A stretch of DNA of 64,000 nucleotides, from NCBI GenBank assembly GCA_002914805.1, contig JXTB01000139.1:636554-700553 (forward strand). Reading direction: 5' to 3'. A program made the position numbers and the translations under genes. A model generated the notes under the pieces. That model did no database searches and was not told the DNA's origin. It was given only the letters and a program-made list of their open reading frames with translations. How positions within the stretch are numbered: the stretch's first letter is position 1; each line of letters opens with the position of its first letter. This document shows, piece after piece, positions 36,560 to 49,206 of this stretch. The stretch is from Parasponia andersonii (taxonomy: Eukaryota; Streptophyta; Magnoliopsida; Rosales; Cannabaceae).

Positions 36560-39500
36560 GATCAACTAAAGTAACAGAAGACTCTGCTTGATCAAATTCT
36601 CCTCCTAAGTACTCCTTGATCCTTTGGCTATTTACCTTGAGTCTTCTACTTAACTAGTATCTTCCACCTCAATTACACCATGTGGTAAAATATTAACTAC
36701 CTTGAATTATCCTGACCATCTTGATTTGAGTTTGCTTAGAAAGAGCTTCAACTAAGAGTTGAAGAGTAAGACTTTTTGCTCTGGTCTAAATTCTCGATTG
36801 ATAATCTTCTTATCACCTTATTTCTTGACTTGTTCCTTGAACAGCTTAGCATTTTCATGTACTTGGTTCCAAAACTCATCCAACTTATTAAGTTGCAATA
36901 GGTGTTTCTCTCTGGCTAATTGTAAATCATAATTTAAATGCTTAATTGTCCAATAAGCTTTGTGCTCCAATTCAACAGGAAGATGGCAAGCTTTCCAGAA
37001 TAAAAGCTTTTAAGGAGATGTATTAATTGGAGCCTTCTATGCAGTCCGATAAGCCCATAAAGCATCATCAAGCTACTTAGACCAAACTTTACGTGTGTGA
37101 CTTACTATTTTCTCAAGGATGTACTTTAATTCTCGATTCAAAATTTTAGCTTGCCCACTATTTTATAGATGGTATGTAGTTGCAACTCTATGCATGACAC
37201 TATACTTGACAAGTAGAGCTTTGAAGTACTTGTTGCAGCAATGAGACCCTTCATCATTAATAATCACTCTTAGTGTGTCATGCCAATTGAAAATGTTCTT
37301 CTTGAGAAAGTTGAGCACCACCTTGGAGTCATTAGTAGGCAACACTATAGCTTTAAACCACTTTGGGACATAGTCTACTGCCACCAAAATGTAGAGATTG
37401 CCAAAGAAGGGAATAAATGGCTCTATGTAGTCTATCCCCCATATATCAAAGATTTCAACCTTCAAGATAGTGTTAAGGGTAATTTCATTTCTTTTAGAGA
37501 TGTTACCTGTTTGTTGACATCTATCACACCTTGAAGCAAAGAAATAAGCATCCTTGAATAATAATGGCCAATAGAATCCAGATTGCAATACATTGGCAAT
37601 AGTAATTTCTCCTCCGTAATGACTCCCACACTCCTAGGTATGATAATGGCGAAGTATGTCTTTTCTTTCTTCCTTTTGTACACATCACCTAATAACATGA
37701 TTTGTAAATTTTTTGAATAGAAAAGGCTAGGTCCAAAAATAATACCTTACATTGTGTAGGAATTTATTTTTTTTAATGGCAAGGGAGGTCAGGAGGCATC
37801 TATTTGTGCACAAGATAATTTAGGGAGCCAGCATACCATGGTATATTGTTGTCTTATACAAAGAGTTGCTCATCAGGAAAGGCTACTTAATCAACAATTC
37901 ATCATCTTATTTGTCTCTCTCTTTAATCTATAAAAGTGGTCAGATACTTGATTCTCTATCCCTTTTGGATTCTCTATCCCTTTTCTGTCTTTAACCTCTG
38001 AATCAAACTCTTAAAGCAATAGGATCCATCGAATCAGCCGAGGCTTTGCATCTTTTTTGGCAATGAGATATTTGATTGCTATGTAGTCTATGTACACTAT
38101 TACCTAGTGCCAATCAAGTAAGGTCTAAATTTTTCAAAGGTAAACACCATAGCAAATAGTTTTTTCTCTATTGTTGTGTAGTTTGATTGAGCTTCATTTA
38201 GAGTTTTGCTAGCATGATATATGGCACAAAATAGTTTATCTTTTCACTATCCCAAAACAACTCCAACTACATAATCACTAGCATCATATATTAACTCAAA
38301 AGACAAAGACCAATCCAATACCATAATGATAGGTGTTGTCACAAGTTTCAGTCTTAAGATTTCAAAAGCATGTAAAGAAGAATTATCAAACCTGAATACC
38401 TTATCCTTCTCAAGTAGCATTCACAATTGTTTAGTGATTTTGGAAAAATCTTTGATGAATCTTCGATAGAATCCAGCATGACCAAGGAAACTTCAAATTC
38501 CCTTTACATTAATTGTAGGAAGAAGCTTCTCGATGGTTTCCAACTTAGTTTTATCAACTTCAATATCTCTTTTTGAGGTTCTGTGCCCAAGAACAACTCT
38601 CTCTTGAACCATGAAATGGCATTTCTCCTAATTAAGTACTAAATTTGTGTCTTCACAATGGTTAAGTACTAGTGACAAGCTATTCAAACACAAATCAAAC
38701 AAGTAACTAAAAACTGAAAAGTCATCCATAAATACCTCAAGGAATTTCTCAACCATATCCGTGAAGATATCCATCATACACCTTTGGAATGTAGTGAGAG
38801 TACTAATAAATTTAAAGGTATCCTTCTAAATACAAAAGTTCTATAAGGACACGTGAAAGTTGTTAACTCCTATTCATCTGAAACATTGACAATTGATCGT
38901 AGCCACTGTAACCATGTAATCATCCAAGAAGTAGCATAAGTTGTGCCCAACCAATCTATTAAGTATATGATCAATGAATGGTAATGGAAAATGATCTTTT
39001 TGAGTAACCTTATTCAACTTTTGGTAATCCATGCACACTCTTCACCTTGTTACTGTTCTTGTAAGAATCAACTCACTGTTCTTGTTGGTTACCATCGCCA
39101 TTCCTCCTTTCTTTGGAATGTATTAAACTGGACTTACCTAAAAGCTATCCGAAACGGGACTAAATCTAACCATTTGATTATCTTCTTTTTCACCACCTCC
39201 TTCATAATAAGATTTAATCTTTGTTAGTGTTCAATATAAGTTTTATGATTCTCCTCTAAAAAGATTTTATACATATAAATAGATGGGCTAATACCTCGAA
39301 TATTATTAATGGTCCACCCCAAAGCTGTCTTGTGTTGCCTTAATACTCTTAGTAACTTTTCTTCTTGTACTTCATCTATGTCTACTAAAATAATAACTAG
39401 AAAGCTTGAATCATCCCCAAGGAATGCATACTTCAAGTGGCTAGATAGTGGCTTAAGTTCAACAATGGGTGAGATCTCAATCGATGGCTTGATAGGTGGA

Positions 39501-39840
39501 TTAGCCTATTAATTGGTTATGTCTAAGANCTCCGCTAATCTGTCAAGGGTTTCAAACTAAATATTCACTTTATCAAAGCAATGGAATGCATTTAAGGCAT
39601 GCAAACACTCCTTGGGTTCTTTTGACATCATGCTACTCCCATTTAGAACTGAATCCTTAAGCGGATCATTTACATAGCTAGTCTCGAAGGTTTCCATCAC
39701 CAAGTGATCATAAAAATCAATTCTATAACAATCTTCAGGACCATAATTAATTTTCATGGCCTTAAATACATTGAATTTTACCTCTTAATCATCAACTCTC
39801 ATAGTTAGTTTACCTTTTTAGATGTCAATCAATATTCTCC
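36560..39840 (-). pseudogene. Athila-like pol (protease tail, RT, RNase H, integrase), degenerate
   Basis: The best-preserved part is integrase (37,588-37,163): GFYWPLLFKDAYFFASRCDR with the CX2C half of the zinc finger, then ILKVEIFDIWGIDYIEPF (catalytic Asp kept) and VLNFLKKNIFNWHDTLRVII with DEGS. The C-terminal part continues to about 36,560 (ELKYILEKIVSHTRKVWSK, WAYRTA, LDEFWNQVHENAKLFKEQ) with stops. RT starts around 39,420 with LRVLRQHKTALGWTINNIRG and ISPSIYMYKIFLEENHKT, typical of Athila. RT and RNase H between 39,200 and 37,700 are broken by many stops. The protease remnant (KGKLTMRVDD, VKFNVFKAMK) ends at about 39,840, where a Tekay LTR fragment intrudes. Confidence 0.85.
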
Positions 39841-39849
39841 CTATACATT

Positions 39850-40760
39850 GAATTTTCACGCTTTTCAGAGCCAAATTCATAGTGTGTTTAACACATCAAA
39901 TAACTTTAATTTAATGTGTAGGACTCATTTATAGTATTTTATTTGTTGAACCTAGGTAAGCACGAGGTGGCAATCATTGTATTGAACTATGTTTAATTAC
40001 ACTAAGCTAGCTTAGATTCAGCTTAATCATGTAATGTCACCCTTGTGCATTCTAATAATTAGCCATTGATACTATGTTTGCATTATTAATTGGAGTCTAA
40101 TTGGCTTACTTTTATGTTTAATGATTGGTTATGGGACAAGGTTTCATTAGATTATAATAAGATTGGCCATATGGGATTATAGGTCAAAGTATGACTAGTT
40201 TTCACCTTCTAAGCTAGGTTTCACCAACTTTGGTAACACTTAGGTGTATAGGAGTGACCAGTAATGTGGTAACTATGCTAAGGATTTTTTAGAGTTGGAC
40301 ACATGGAAAGTAATGTGCAAAATACCCAAATTACCCCTTAGAAATTAAGTTATGCCTTTTCTTAGCCACTAAGTGTTGATTTTGGACCAAATCTGGCCAT
40401 TCTTTCTTTCCAGCCACAGTTTGAACCTCTCTAGCATATTTTTAGACTCTTCTCAACTTCTTTTAGCCATATCCAAGAGTTTCTAAGTGGTAGAACTCAA
40501 ATTGGAGCTCTAGAAAGCAAGATAGATCAAAACTAGTCAAGGTAATTCTACTAGTTCTTTTTCCTAGGTCTTTTTCTTTAATTTCAATTCTCCACTTGCT
40601 ACCACTTAAATAAAAGTTCCTTCAGGTCCTCTAGATTCCTAAAATCTAATTCTAAGCCTTGAAAATCAGTTTGGTGGAGGTAGAAGGTAAGATCTTCTAC
40701 AAAAGCTCAAACTAGTCAAGGTAAGGTTTAGGTGGGAGTTTGAATTTGTATTATTGTGTG
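39850..40760 (+). mobile_element. Internal fragment of a T1-family LTR, no termini
   Basis: From TTTTCACGCTTTTCAGAGCC the sequence follows the T1 3' LTR (about 25,563-26,470) collinearly, including TTACACTAAGCTAGCTTAG, the GATTGGTTATGGG segment and the TTCTACTAGTTCT segment. It shows visible substitutions throughout. Neither LTR end is present and I can find no TSD. It lies between Athila protease and gag. It is either a strongly truncated insertion or a patch captured by recombination. Confidence 0.8.
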
Positions 40761-40859
40761 GATTGAAATTGATTCTAAAATCTTTGAGGATGCATTGATC
40801 TTGAATTAGAACTATGCCCTTACTATTTTTTATTACTCCAAGAGAAATTTGAATGATTT

Positions 40860-41900
40860 CTCCAACATGAATTGTAGGAATTGGAGTAAGAGTTGTTGCA
40901 TTGTTATTAGTTGTGATTCCCTACAAATTGAGCTCACACTATGTTCATACGGTAAAAAAACCTCAAGTGGCTATCACCACACTACTCATAAGCTCCGGTT
41001 GATCTATGCATTGCATGAACTCCATGGATTACTATAAAGTCAAGTTTCTTAGTTAAAGCATTGACTTAAGCAGCCAATATAGAAATAGCTTCCAACTTGT
41101 TAATGCTAGTTACTTTCTTCGGATTGACTCTTTCTAAAGGCTATTGGTAGTTATTTGTAGCCATCTCCTCAAACAAATTAAAGGCTTTGTTAGATGATTT
41201 GCCCATCAAAGCACACCAACTACTGCATCAACTATAATTCTCAAGTACCCCATCAGACATTGTAGAAAGTTTGAACCAAGAGCTATTTAGGAATTGAATG
41301 GTGAGGACATCTTCATATTAGCTCTTTGTAACATTCCCAAGCCTCGTATAAAAATTTATTATCAAATTACAAAAATGAGGTAATATCATTCCTCAACTTC
41401 GCTGTCTTAGCTGAAGGAAAATCCTTAGCAAGGAATTTCTGAGCTAGTTCATCCCATCTGGTAATGGATCTTAAAGATAGAGCATTCAACTATCCATTTG
41501 CCTTGTCCCTAAAAAAGAATGGGAATAATCTTAAACGAATGGCATCATCACTCATCCCATTATACTTGAAGGTATCATATATCTCCAAGAAGTTCATGAT
41601 ATGTTGGTTAGGATAATTACTAGATAAACCACCAAATTAACAAGTCCTTTACACTATCTGAATAATAGTTGGTTTCAGCTCAAAGTTATTAGCATTGATA
41701 ACTGGTTTTTAGATGCTAGAACCGACCTCATTGACTATAAGAATGACAAAGTCCCAAAGTGACCTTGTATTGTCCTGGCCTGCCATGGTAGCTTGAAGGT
41801 TATTTCTTTGATTCCTCTGTCTTCTAAGCTTCCTCAAAGTCCGTTCAATTTTAGGGTCTAAAAGCAAGAATTTAGGGCTCCTTGCACGTCTCATGTACAA
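40860..41900 (-). pseudogene. Athila-like gag, degenerate
   Basis: Minus-strand segments in order are DDAIRLRLFPFFFRDKANG (about 41,555-41,500), SITRWDELAQKFLAKDFP and SAKTAKLRNDITSF (about 41,470-41,370), LYEAWECYKELI (about 41,340) and RCPHHSIPK with LLVQTFYN (about 41,310-41,250). This is the Retrotrans_gag pattern typical of Athila. The N-terminal part with ARSPKFLLLDPKIERTLRK is at about 41,880-41,830. Stops and frame changes interrupt every segment. The Cys-His tail is not recognisable. Confidence 0.82.
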
Positions 41901-42003
41901 AGTTTATAGTTTTAATACCTAAAATATTCATAGAAAACAAATAAAATTTGAATTAAATCTAAAACAATTGATGTTAGTATTAACAAAATATAAATCATCG
42001 TAC

Positions 42004-42021
42004 TCCCCCGCAATGGCATCA
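42004..42021 (-). promoter_or_regulatory. Athila-like primer-binding site
   Basis: The minus strand reads TGATGCCATTGCGGGGGA just after the LTR end. It is a few substitutions from TGGCGCCGTTGCCGGGGA, the usual Athila site (complement of tRNA-Asp). It sets the right LTR as the 5' LTR. Confidence 0.75.
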
Positions 42022-42027
42022 AAAACT

Positions 42028-43504
42028 TATTGAACTATTTCTAATACACAACTATAAGTGTATGGGATTACAATAAGTAATATAGATAGTAAGAGAGTAT
42101 CATTCCTATGAAGAGTACTTGATTCACAAATTGCTAACTACTAACCAAGACTAGTTTCTAATTTATCCAATCTGTAATAATTGATAGTTTTAGTAGGAAT
42201 TAAAATATAAATGACAATCTTAAAATGCAAGAATTGAAATAGAAACTCAACAACAAAGTTAGTTCTAAAAGCAATAATAAAGAACCTTGGGATGCAATCT
42301 ACTATCTAACTCCTCTAATTACTAGTTTTTCTCATCATTCATTCATCTATTTAGAGCTGACAACCAAGAATTCGAATGTATTTACAAACTCCTTTTCAAG
42401 AAAGAAGTGAAAGCACTTAAATAAGCTAATATATTGCCCCCTGACATAAATTGACTTGATTCATTAAGTTTAGTAATTCTCAAAGATATTGCATAAGTCA
42501 TATAGTTATTTTTCTATTTAATGCCTAAGAAAATAGATACACTAAGCTCAAGATAGAACATTCAACTCAACAATAGATATCAAGAATAGTTGAGGAAAAC
42601 TAGGTAATTAGACTATATTAGAGGTTCAATTTCCTCCCTAGAATTCAAGTTTAGATAAAAAAATGAATCACAACAAATATAATAAAATTGATACATATTC
42701 ATTTTCAAAAAATAAAAGAGAAAGACAAAGGCAAGAGGAAAGAAAAACTTTTTTGGAGCTTCCAATCTGATTTTTCCCTCCTTCAATCCCCTCTGGTATT
42801 GTTTTCTTCATTGAAATAGCTCTGGAAACCCTTTGTCTGCTAAGGTTTTTGACATCCTTCTAGATAAGAGAAAAGAGAGCTACATACAAGAAGTCATGAA
42901 TCAAAATCTGGGAATTTCGCAAGCTGTTCTGCATTTTTTGGTACTACAACGCTAGACTGGTTACAAGGCAGGGGTTAAAATAGGCGATGCAGTGCCGAAA
43001 TGTGACGCTGCAATGCTATTTGCTCTAAGATCTGGCACCATTGAGTGGCACTGCGGCACCACTTGCTCTAGGACGTGACATTGTAGCGTTGTGAAAGGAT
43101 GTCGCGATGCCACAAGAATGGCGCTGCAACGCCAGCTATTGGCACCATGGCGCCAACTTCTTTGAAGTAATGGGACTGCAAGGCCAATTTCTAGCTCTGC
43201 AATGCCAGCTTTCTGGCAAATCAGCACTATAATTGGCACTGTGGCATTGAGGCGCCACTTATTAGTATTGGCTTTGCTCTAAATCTTCTTATTGAGATAT
43301 CTTTCACTCGCCTCTGCTTGCTACAATGCGCATTTGATAAAAATTTGACTCGTCGATTTAGCTCCAAAAATCAATATTCTCTACTCAATGGCTTTTCACC
43401 TGAAATATGTAACAAAAATAACAAATCAAATAAAAAAGAGCTCAAAGATAAATAATTTTAAGCTCAAAAAAAAGGTTAATGTTAAGTGTAAAATATGCTT
43501 AACA
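42028..43504 (-). mobile_element. Athila-like 5' LTR (right copy)
   Basis: 1477 bases, TATTGAAC to CTTAACA, collinear with the left LTR. The palindrome-rich patch at about 42,945-43,265 is more GC-rich than in the left copy (GGCGCTGCAACGCCA, GGCACCATGGCGCCA), as if the left copy had lost C through CpG decay. The outer edge abuts GCCAT, the TSD. Confidence 0.85.
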
Positions 43505-43720
43505 GCCATCTCTCTGCAACACGAGTGCCTTCCGAACAAAGCCTTTCACTGGGGACTTGTTGGGCTCGAATAGCACCAGCAAGTGCTTCACCTTGAATTT
43601 GGGATGGATGAGTTTCAATCCTTGTTGCCTTAGATGCAGTAACTTCTTCTACATGTGACATACTTGTCATCACCATTTATGGATTGTGATGACATTGTTT
43701 ATGGGATTTTTAATTCAGAG
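43505..43720 (-). pseudogene. Tat/Ogre-like gypsy gag N-terminus (right of Athila insertion)
   Basis: A minus-strand open frame of about 64 codons (43,676-43,482 overlaps the junction) beginning MVMTSMSHVEEVTASKATR. It lies where gag should start, downstream of the primer-binding site at 43,723. I do not recognise a domain in it. It is read as the N-terminal part of the gag at 29,196-30,095, because the TSD of the Athila element separates the two and the orientation agrees. Confidence 0.5.
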
Positions 43721-43722
43721 GT

Positions 43723-43740
43723 CCTCCTTCTAGCGCCAAA
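43723..43740 (-). promoter_or_regulatory. Tat/Ogre-like primer-binding site
   Basis: The minus strand reads TTTGGCGCTAGAAGGAGG a few bases after an LTR end at TGGTATCA. This form of site is familiar from plant Tat/Ogre-type gypsy elements. I do not assign the tRNA with confidence. Confidence 0.6.
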
Positions 43741-43744
43741 TTAT

Positions 43745-44940
43745 TGATACCAAAATTTAGTTAAACGACATCAAAATTAATGTAATAATGGGATTATGAT
43801 TCTTATTGGTAAAAATAATCATAAATTAGATAAAAAAACATAGTTTTATAATGGTTCAACTGGAATTGAAACAGCCTACATCTACTTTAGTCAATTTTAT
43901 TAATAGAATTTATAAGAAGAATTTTACAATAATATTTAGAGAGTTTCTGATCCGATCCTCTTTCTATTGTTTTGGGATCTATATATAATATTTAAAATGA
44001 TCATTGTGACGTTAATGTAACGAGCTGATGGTAGTAGTTAGAAATCACATGAGACTATCGGGAGTAATTGAGTATGTGTCTCCTATTATCTTGTTCGGTG
44101 TGTTACAATAATTATCTCAATAATTGAAAATTATTATGTGGTGGCTTGCTTGCTTCTAATTATTATGCCTTTACTCATTTCGAGCAGGTCTTATCGCATC
44201 ACTTCACCTTAGCTAATGCCGTAGCTGATGTAATAATATGGGAGCGGACTAAACGACCAGGACCTATTCGAGCACCTTAGAAAACGGGCATAAAAATATA
44301 ATTCTTTGATTCGTTACTTTTTGGCCCGCTTTAATTTTTTTCACCTGAGGTTTCTTTGTGGTTATCGTCACTTCTTGGGTAATTGTTTTTTTTTTTTTTT
44401 TGGTAATTGTTGTTTATACAATTGTTCCAGGCTTTTCGGTATTGTCGTTTAGTCGATTTGGTTCCTTTCAAATTGTGGTCGTTTCCGTTGGTAAAGGTCA
44501 TATACGATATGTCGTTTCTGAATTTTTGTCGTTTCTCCACTTTGTCTTATTCTTCTGTTGGTGTCGTTTTCTGCCTGACGTCGTTCTATGATAGATTGTC
44601 ATTTCTGTAATTTTTGTCGTTTCTTAGTTGTAGTCATTTCTGTAGACTGTAGGTCGTCACACCGTCATGGTCGTTTTTCAATGATGTAGTTCCGTGACTG
44701 TTTGTTGTTTGTCCAACATTTTTTTTTTTAAAATTCGTTACTCCAATTTGCATCATGTCCATATGTTATTGTTGTTTGTATAATTGATGTCGTTTAATCT
44801 GATCGACGTACTTTCCTTTTATCGATATTATCGTCGTTTTATGCAATTTTCATTATTTAGTTGATGTCGTTTCTTTCATTTGATGTCGCTTTTCCGAAGT
44901 GCTTTGGTCGTTGTTGTTTTCCAAAGCATACAATGTCCAT
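43745..44940 (-). mobile_element. Tat/Ogre-like LTR, outer boundary uncertain
   Basis: Starts TGATACCAAAATTTAG next to the primer-binding site. It contains CCTCTTTCTATTGTTTTGGG and, further out, a run of GTCGTTTC-like words. I could not find the matching partner LTR, so the right edge (somewhere between about 44,900 and 45,400) is a guess. Confidence 0.5.
44444..44912 (+). repeat. GTCGTTTC-word repeat region
   Basis: About fifteen copies of GTCGTTT or one-base variants (GTCATTTC, GTCGCTTT, GTCGTTCT) occur in 470 bases, spaced mostly 15-45 bases apart, with T-rich spacers. On the minus strand this is a GAAACGAC-word array. It is not a strict tandem repeat. The overlapping open frame (44,358-44,591) owes its valine-rich composition to it. 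Confidence 0.65.
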
Positions 44941-45857
44941 TCTCTCTATTCACTGGCCAATGTGTATTGTGAATTTTTGTTTCCCCTTACGGGTTGTGAG
45001 AATTTAGATGACGTTAAGGATTGTGATCAATAGACTTCTAATCACTAACTCTCAAAGCAAACAAATCTACTGCTGCTTTTCCGTTTGTTCCGGATCTGAA
45101 GGGACCATTTTATTTATGATGGTTTAGAGCTAATAATTCCAAGTCACGCAAGAATATTGAACTAAGGTCGCCGTGTAATCCGATCATTTGGATATGCCTT
45201 ACACTCTACAGCTGATAAATATAAGTGAGAAATAAGGGATAAATATAAAAACGTAAGTATAACGGTACTGATGTGACGTGGTTAATTAGATGAATGAGGA
45301 AATGATTTAATATGCCTAAATACCCAATTATCCAGTGTGATCTCTACTCCGACTAAGGTTTCACAGGCCTCCTTTTTCTTCATTTTTTTGGGGCTCATTT
45401 ACGTGATGCTTAAGATTAATGGCTCATTCAGTTGGACTATGGGGCTTTTAGGGGTTTATTAAAACCTTCAGTCCCGTACGAAGAGAAGCCAGGACTAAGG
45501 GGTGGTCAACGCAGTCACTTGTATGGTTATTTGATAGCTAGATGGCTTCTTTTTTTTTTTTTTTTCTTTGGTTATGTTCTCTTGATAACAACTAACAAGT
45601 TTCAAAAGACTACCGTGCTAATAGGTGGATTCAAGGCTTGCAAGGTCAGCTCACTCTTCAAGTAGACAACAAACTGAGTTAAACTCTCGTAACGATTCTT
45701 ATCCGCTGCCCTTTTTTCCAGTTCTTGTGAAAACAAACAAGTAAAGCTTAAAAAATATATACGCCGAACGTTTGTTCAAACAAAAATAATGAATATATAG
45801 TAGAAGAGAAACCGAATGCATGCGTGCAAATCCCATATAATGTTTATACATGAGATC
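44941..45857. other. Region 3' of ALMT, no gene seen
   Basis: Mixed-composition intergenic sequence with a poly-T run near 45,550. On the minus strand an AATAAA word occurs at 45,455-45,460, about 400 bases past the ALMT stop; it could serve as a poly(A) signal, but I cannot tell. A short open frame on the plus strand (45,432-45,665) has no recognisable features. Confidence 0.5.
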
Positions 45858-48800
45858 TCAACTTTTGAACGTGAAGCAGCGAAGCAGTCTTTCCCAAAAC
45901 CCAGATCCATTTTTCTTAATTGGTGCAACTGGATCGCTAAAATCTGCCTTCTCACTAAGTTCTTCAAAGGAGTCGACCACATTCTGAAGCCTAGCCACAA
46001 ACTCGATCAAAAGCGAAGCAAATGTGGCCAAAGACAAAGCGCTCGCGCTCTCGTACGTCTTGCTCTCATTGACATCGTTCCCAACTACGTCGTCACTATT
46101 ACTAAATGACAGTCGTGAGGGCCACGACGTTTGTTTTGTCAACACGCATTCCTCCGTCATCTGATCATTCAGCCCACGGGCTGAAGGTGTCCGACCCACC
46201 GTGATCGAGCCTAGGTTAAGCACCGTCTCGCTCAATGACTTAGAACCTAGTTGACGAAAATCATTTTCGCGCTGCTTGATATTTTGCTCTTGCTCTTGTC
46301 CTTGTTCTTGATCACTAATAGGTTCAGCTCTTCCGATTTCCCAGCTCTCTGAATTGACTAGAAGGTAAGATCTATGGTCAATCTTCTTCTGTAACTGCTC
46401 TGCCGCGTCGTGAACATCCTGTAGTATGTCTCCGGCCCCAGCGCCGAGCTTCTCCATGTTCTCTACTTTGTTTCCAAGCAGCCGAAGGACTGCAGCGCCT
46501 TCTGCTCCCACCCTTTGAAGCTCGCTTCGAAATACTTGTCTTCTTTCAGCTGGAGCCTACACAATAAGCAGAATATCACGAGTTGATCCTTTTGGTCAAC
46601 CATGGTGGCTACTTCGGGCCAGCCTAGTACTGATTGGGTGGGCAAGTGTACCGTGTGAAGAGTCAGAAATTCAAGTACCCGTAAATGTATCCGTTATCTA
46701 CACTACAGAGTGTTCGAAACATAACAAATTTTCATTAACCATGTCGTACAATCATGAGTTGATATTGGCAACAAGGAGTAAATGTTTCTAAAGGAATCTA
46801 AACCATAAAATTTTCTTTTATCTCAAGAGCAATTTACGAGCAACTTAAGGTGCCCAATACTAGCTACACAATGTGTCAATTTTTTATTACATGATAAAAT
46901 GATACTTTAAGTGAGACATGTGTGGGACTCAACATATTAATTATAATGACTCAGTAAAAATTGACACTCCGTATATGTTGAATGTTGAGCACCTTATTTA
47001 CATTATGTTTGATTAAGATTCCATGTTCCACAAGAGTCTCCTCGATCAGGGAGTGAAATTATTTATCCCAATTTACTGTTTTAAAGATCGTCTCACTTAT
47101 TGAGATGTTGATAAATCAGCAATAATTATTTTATAAAAAAGTTAAAAAAATAACTGTTGAACGAGATTTTTATTTATCAACATGTGAGATAATAAAACAA
47201 CAAATGTGACAGCAGATCTCAACCCTCTCAATTCATACCATGTATCCATGAGACTAGATTCTATTGTCCTATTTTGTTGTCTAATTTGCTGTTTTATGTA
47301 CTTAAAAATAGAAAATTCAGCACAAAACATGATATTAATTAAACTAATTAATTTTTGGAAAAGGTGATTACTATAAAAAAAAAATGCTGAGGTGTTTAAA
47401 TAAGCGGGACAACAAAGTAAGCCAGCTCATATGCATGTCCTAGAGGTCTTCTTAATTATTGGAAAAATGTTGTCCAGGCACTATAATGATTTTGTTATTA
47501 GATAACACGGAAACGGATAACATTATTTTAATTGTTATTATATAACACTACTACAGTGACGATGCATGTGATAAGTACGAATATAAAATAATGTTGGTCC
47601 TATCAGTTTTGTTTTTAAATTTTCGTGGGAGCCCACACGAAGATATTATCATTCGTATTGTTCATTAATTACATGCACGTGCCTCAAAACTATGGAGTAA
47701 AAGTATATGATATTGATCAATCAGACGGCCATAGTTGTGGTTTAGATAAATATTTATTTTGGGGAATATTCTATTTCTAGCTGTGGGCCGGGTTTGAAAA
47801 TGATCAACCGAGAAACTTATGCGCGTGAGAGTAGGTGAGATGTTGATAATATCGGAGGAAATGAGTTGTCCTAATGCTGGAGAATAAATCTCCCCCCTAC
47901 TGTCCCAGATCCATACGCATAAATAAATAAGTAGGAACAAGCTTAATTTTACTGATGGCCACTAGTCACGTTTGAACATGAAATACATAGTTTAGTGGTG
48001 ACAAAACTTTCATTAGTTATTCTATTTAATTTCAAGTCTAGGGTTGTTACTGTAATTATTTTTGGTCTTACGAATGTCACTATAATTTTTCGATAAATCA
48101 GGGATGTCTGTTATTTTTTCTTACTTATAAGACAAAGAAAGGAAAATTATATTGACAATCCTGTGTTACCTCAACATTACAGTGATATCCCTTGACGAAA
48201 CAATATTTATAATTACACCCCTGTAGTTGTGAAAACTGATGAGACAAGAAAATTAATGAAAAGTCGATGAAATTTTACCATTAGCTATGTCATTCATTCT
48301 TCTAATTTGAGGAATTGATTATTTCTTCAACAGAAATAATTCATCATTACAACGATTATTTAATACTAACAAAGTAAATTTTGTCATTTTTTTTTAAAGT
48401 GGGGCTTAACTAAATTTTTGTAAAGTTTAACTACTGAAAGAGTGCTTATGTTCCTTTGAAAAAAATGAAAAAAGAAGAAGAAGAAGAAGAAGAAAGAGTG
48501 CTTATGTAATTGTGTGTCAACTTTTTAATTTTGATGTCATTATTTTAGTTTAAACTAAATTGTTACTTTACGAAACAATTCACAATTAAACGAAAATTTA
48601 TGCTCAAAATCAAAATTAATTTCACCAAATTTGTTTAGTAGAGAGGGTGTTTATATAAATTATATAAAAATTAAAAAGAAATATATATTAAGTGTTAATG
48701 TAAATAAATTTAACCCAAAAAGTGACTAATTTTACCTAAGTCAAGAGCATAAGTCTGACTTTTCCCTACTAACAATGTAACAAAAAATGCGTGCTTTTGG

Positions 48801-49158
48801 TAATGTCTACTTCGCCTATGTATGCATCTTACATTTGCAGTCCTTAACTACTAATGTCTAGATTTCAACATGCAACATTAGAAAAACTACGAGAATTGAA
48901 GATCTATTCCTTTAATTCATTCATCATTATGTTTCCCGCCTCCCCAAATAAACAAAAGATAAATAAATTAATAAACCATTCACCCTAAGCATATATATTT
49001 CATGAAACTTCCAGGCGGTATCCCGCAACCGTACTTTTCAGCCGCATTCATGAAAGGCACACTAAACGACAGAGCTAATTTAAAACTTGTACATGGTGAT
49101 TGCAGTGTTGGACCCTTAACAGCATATAGCATCTATAATGCATATATTTAATTTGCTA

Positions 49159-49206
<48 letters not shown>

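Larger units (their letters stand above)
30096..43504 (-). mobile_element. Athila-like Ty3/gypsy element, degenerate
   Basis: Two LTRs with termini TGTTGAAC (30,096) and CTTAACA (43,504) are flanked by ACCAT and GCCAT, a five-base TSD with one mismatch. Going leftwards on the minus strand it holds an Asp-tRNA-like primer-binding site (42,004-42,021), gag, a protease remnant (LIDI, KGKLTMRVDD, VKFNVFKAMK), RT and RNase H remnants, integrase, an additional downstream ORF in the env-like position, and a polypurine tract (32,790-32,804). Length is 13.4 kb, of which 1.3 kb is a copia solo LTR and about 0.9 kb a Tekay LTR fragment. Stops are frequent throughout. Confidence 0.88.

Noticed and set aside
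44358..44610. Valine/phenylalanine-rich plus-strand frames
   Set aside because: Produced by the GTCGTTT word field and T-runs within an LTR.
45432..45665. 77-codon plus-strand frame downstream of ALMT
   Set aside because: Contains a poly-Phe run from a poly-T tract and shows no domain, signal or conserved feature.
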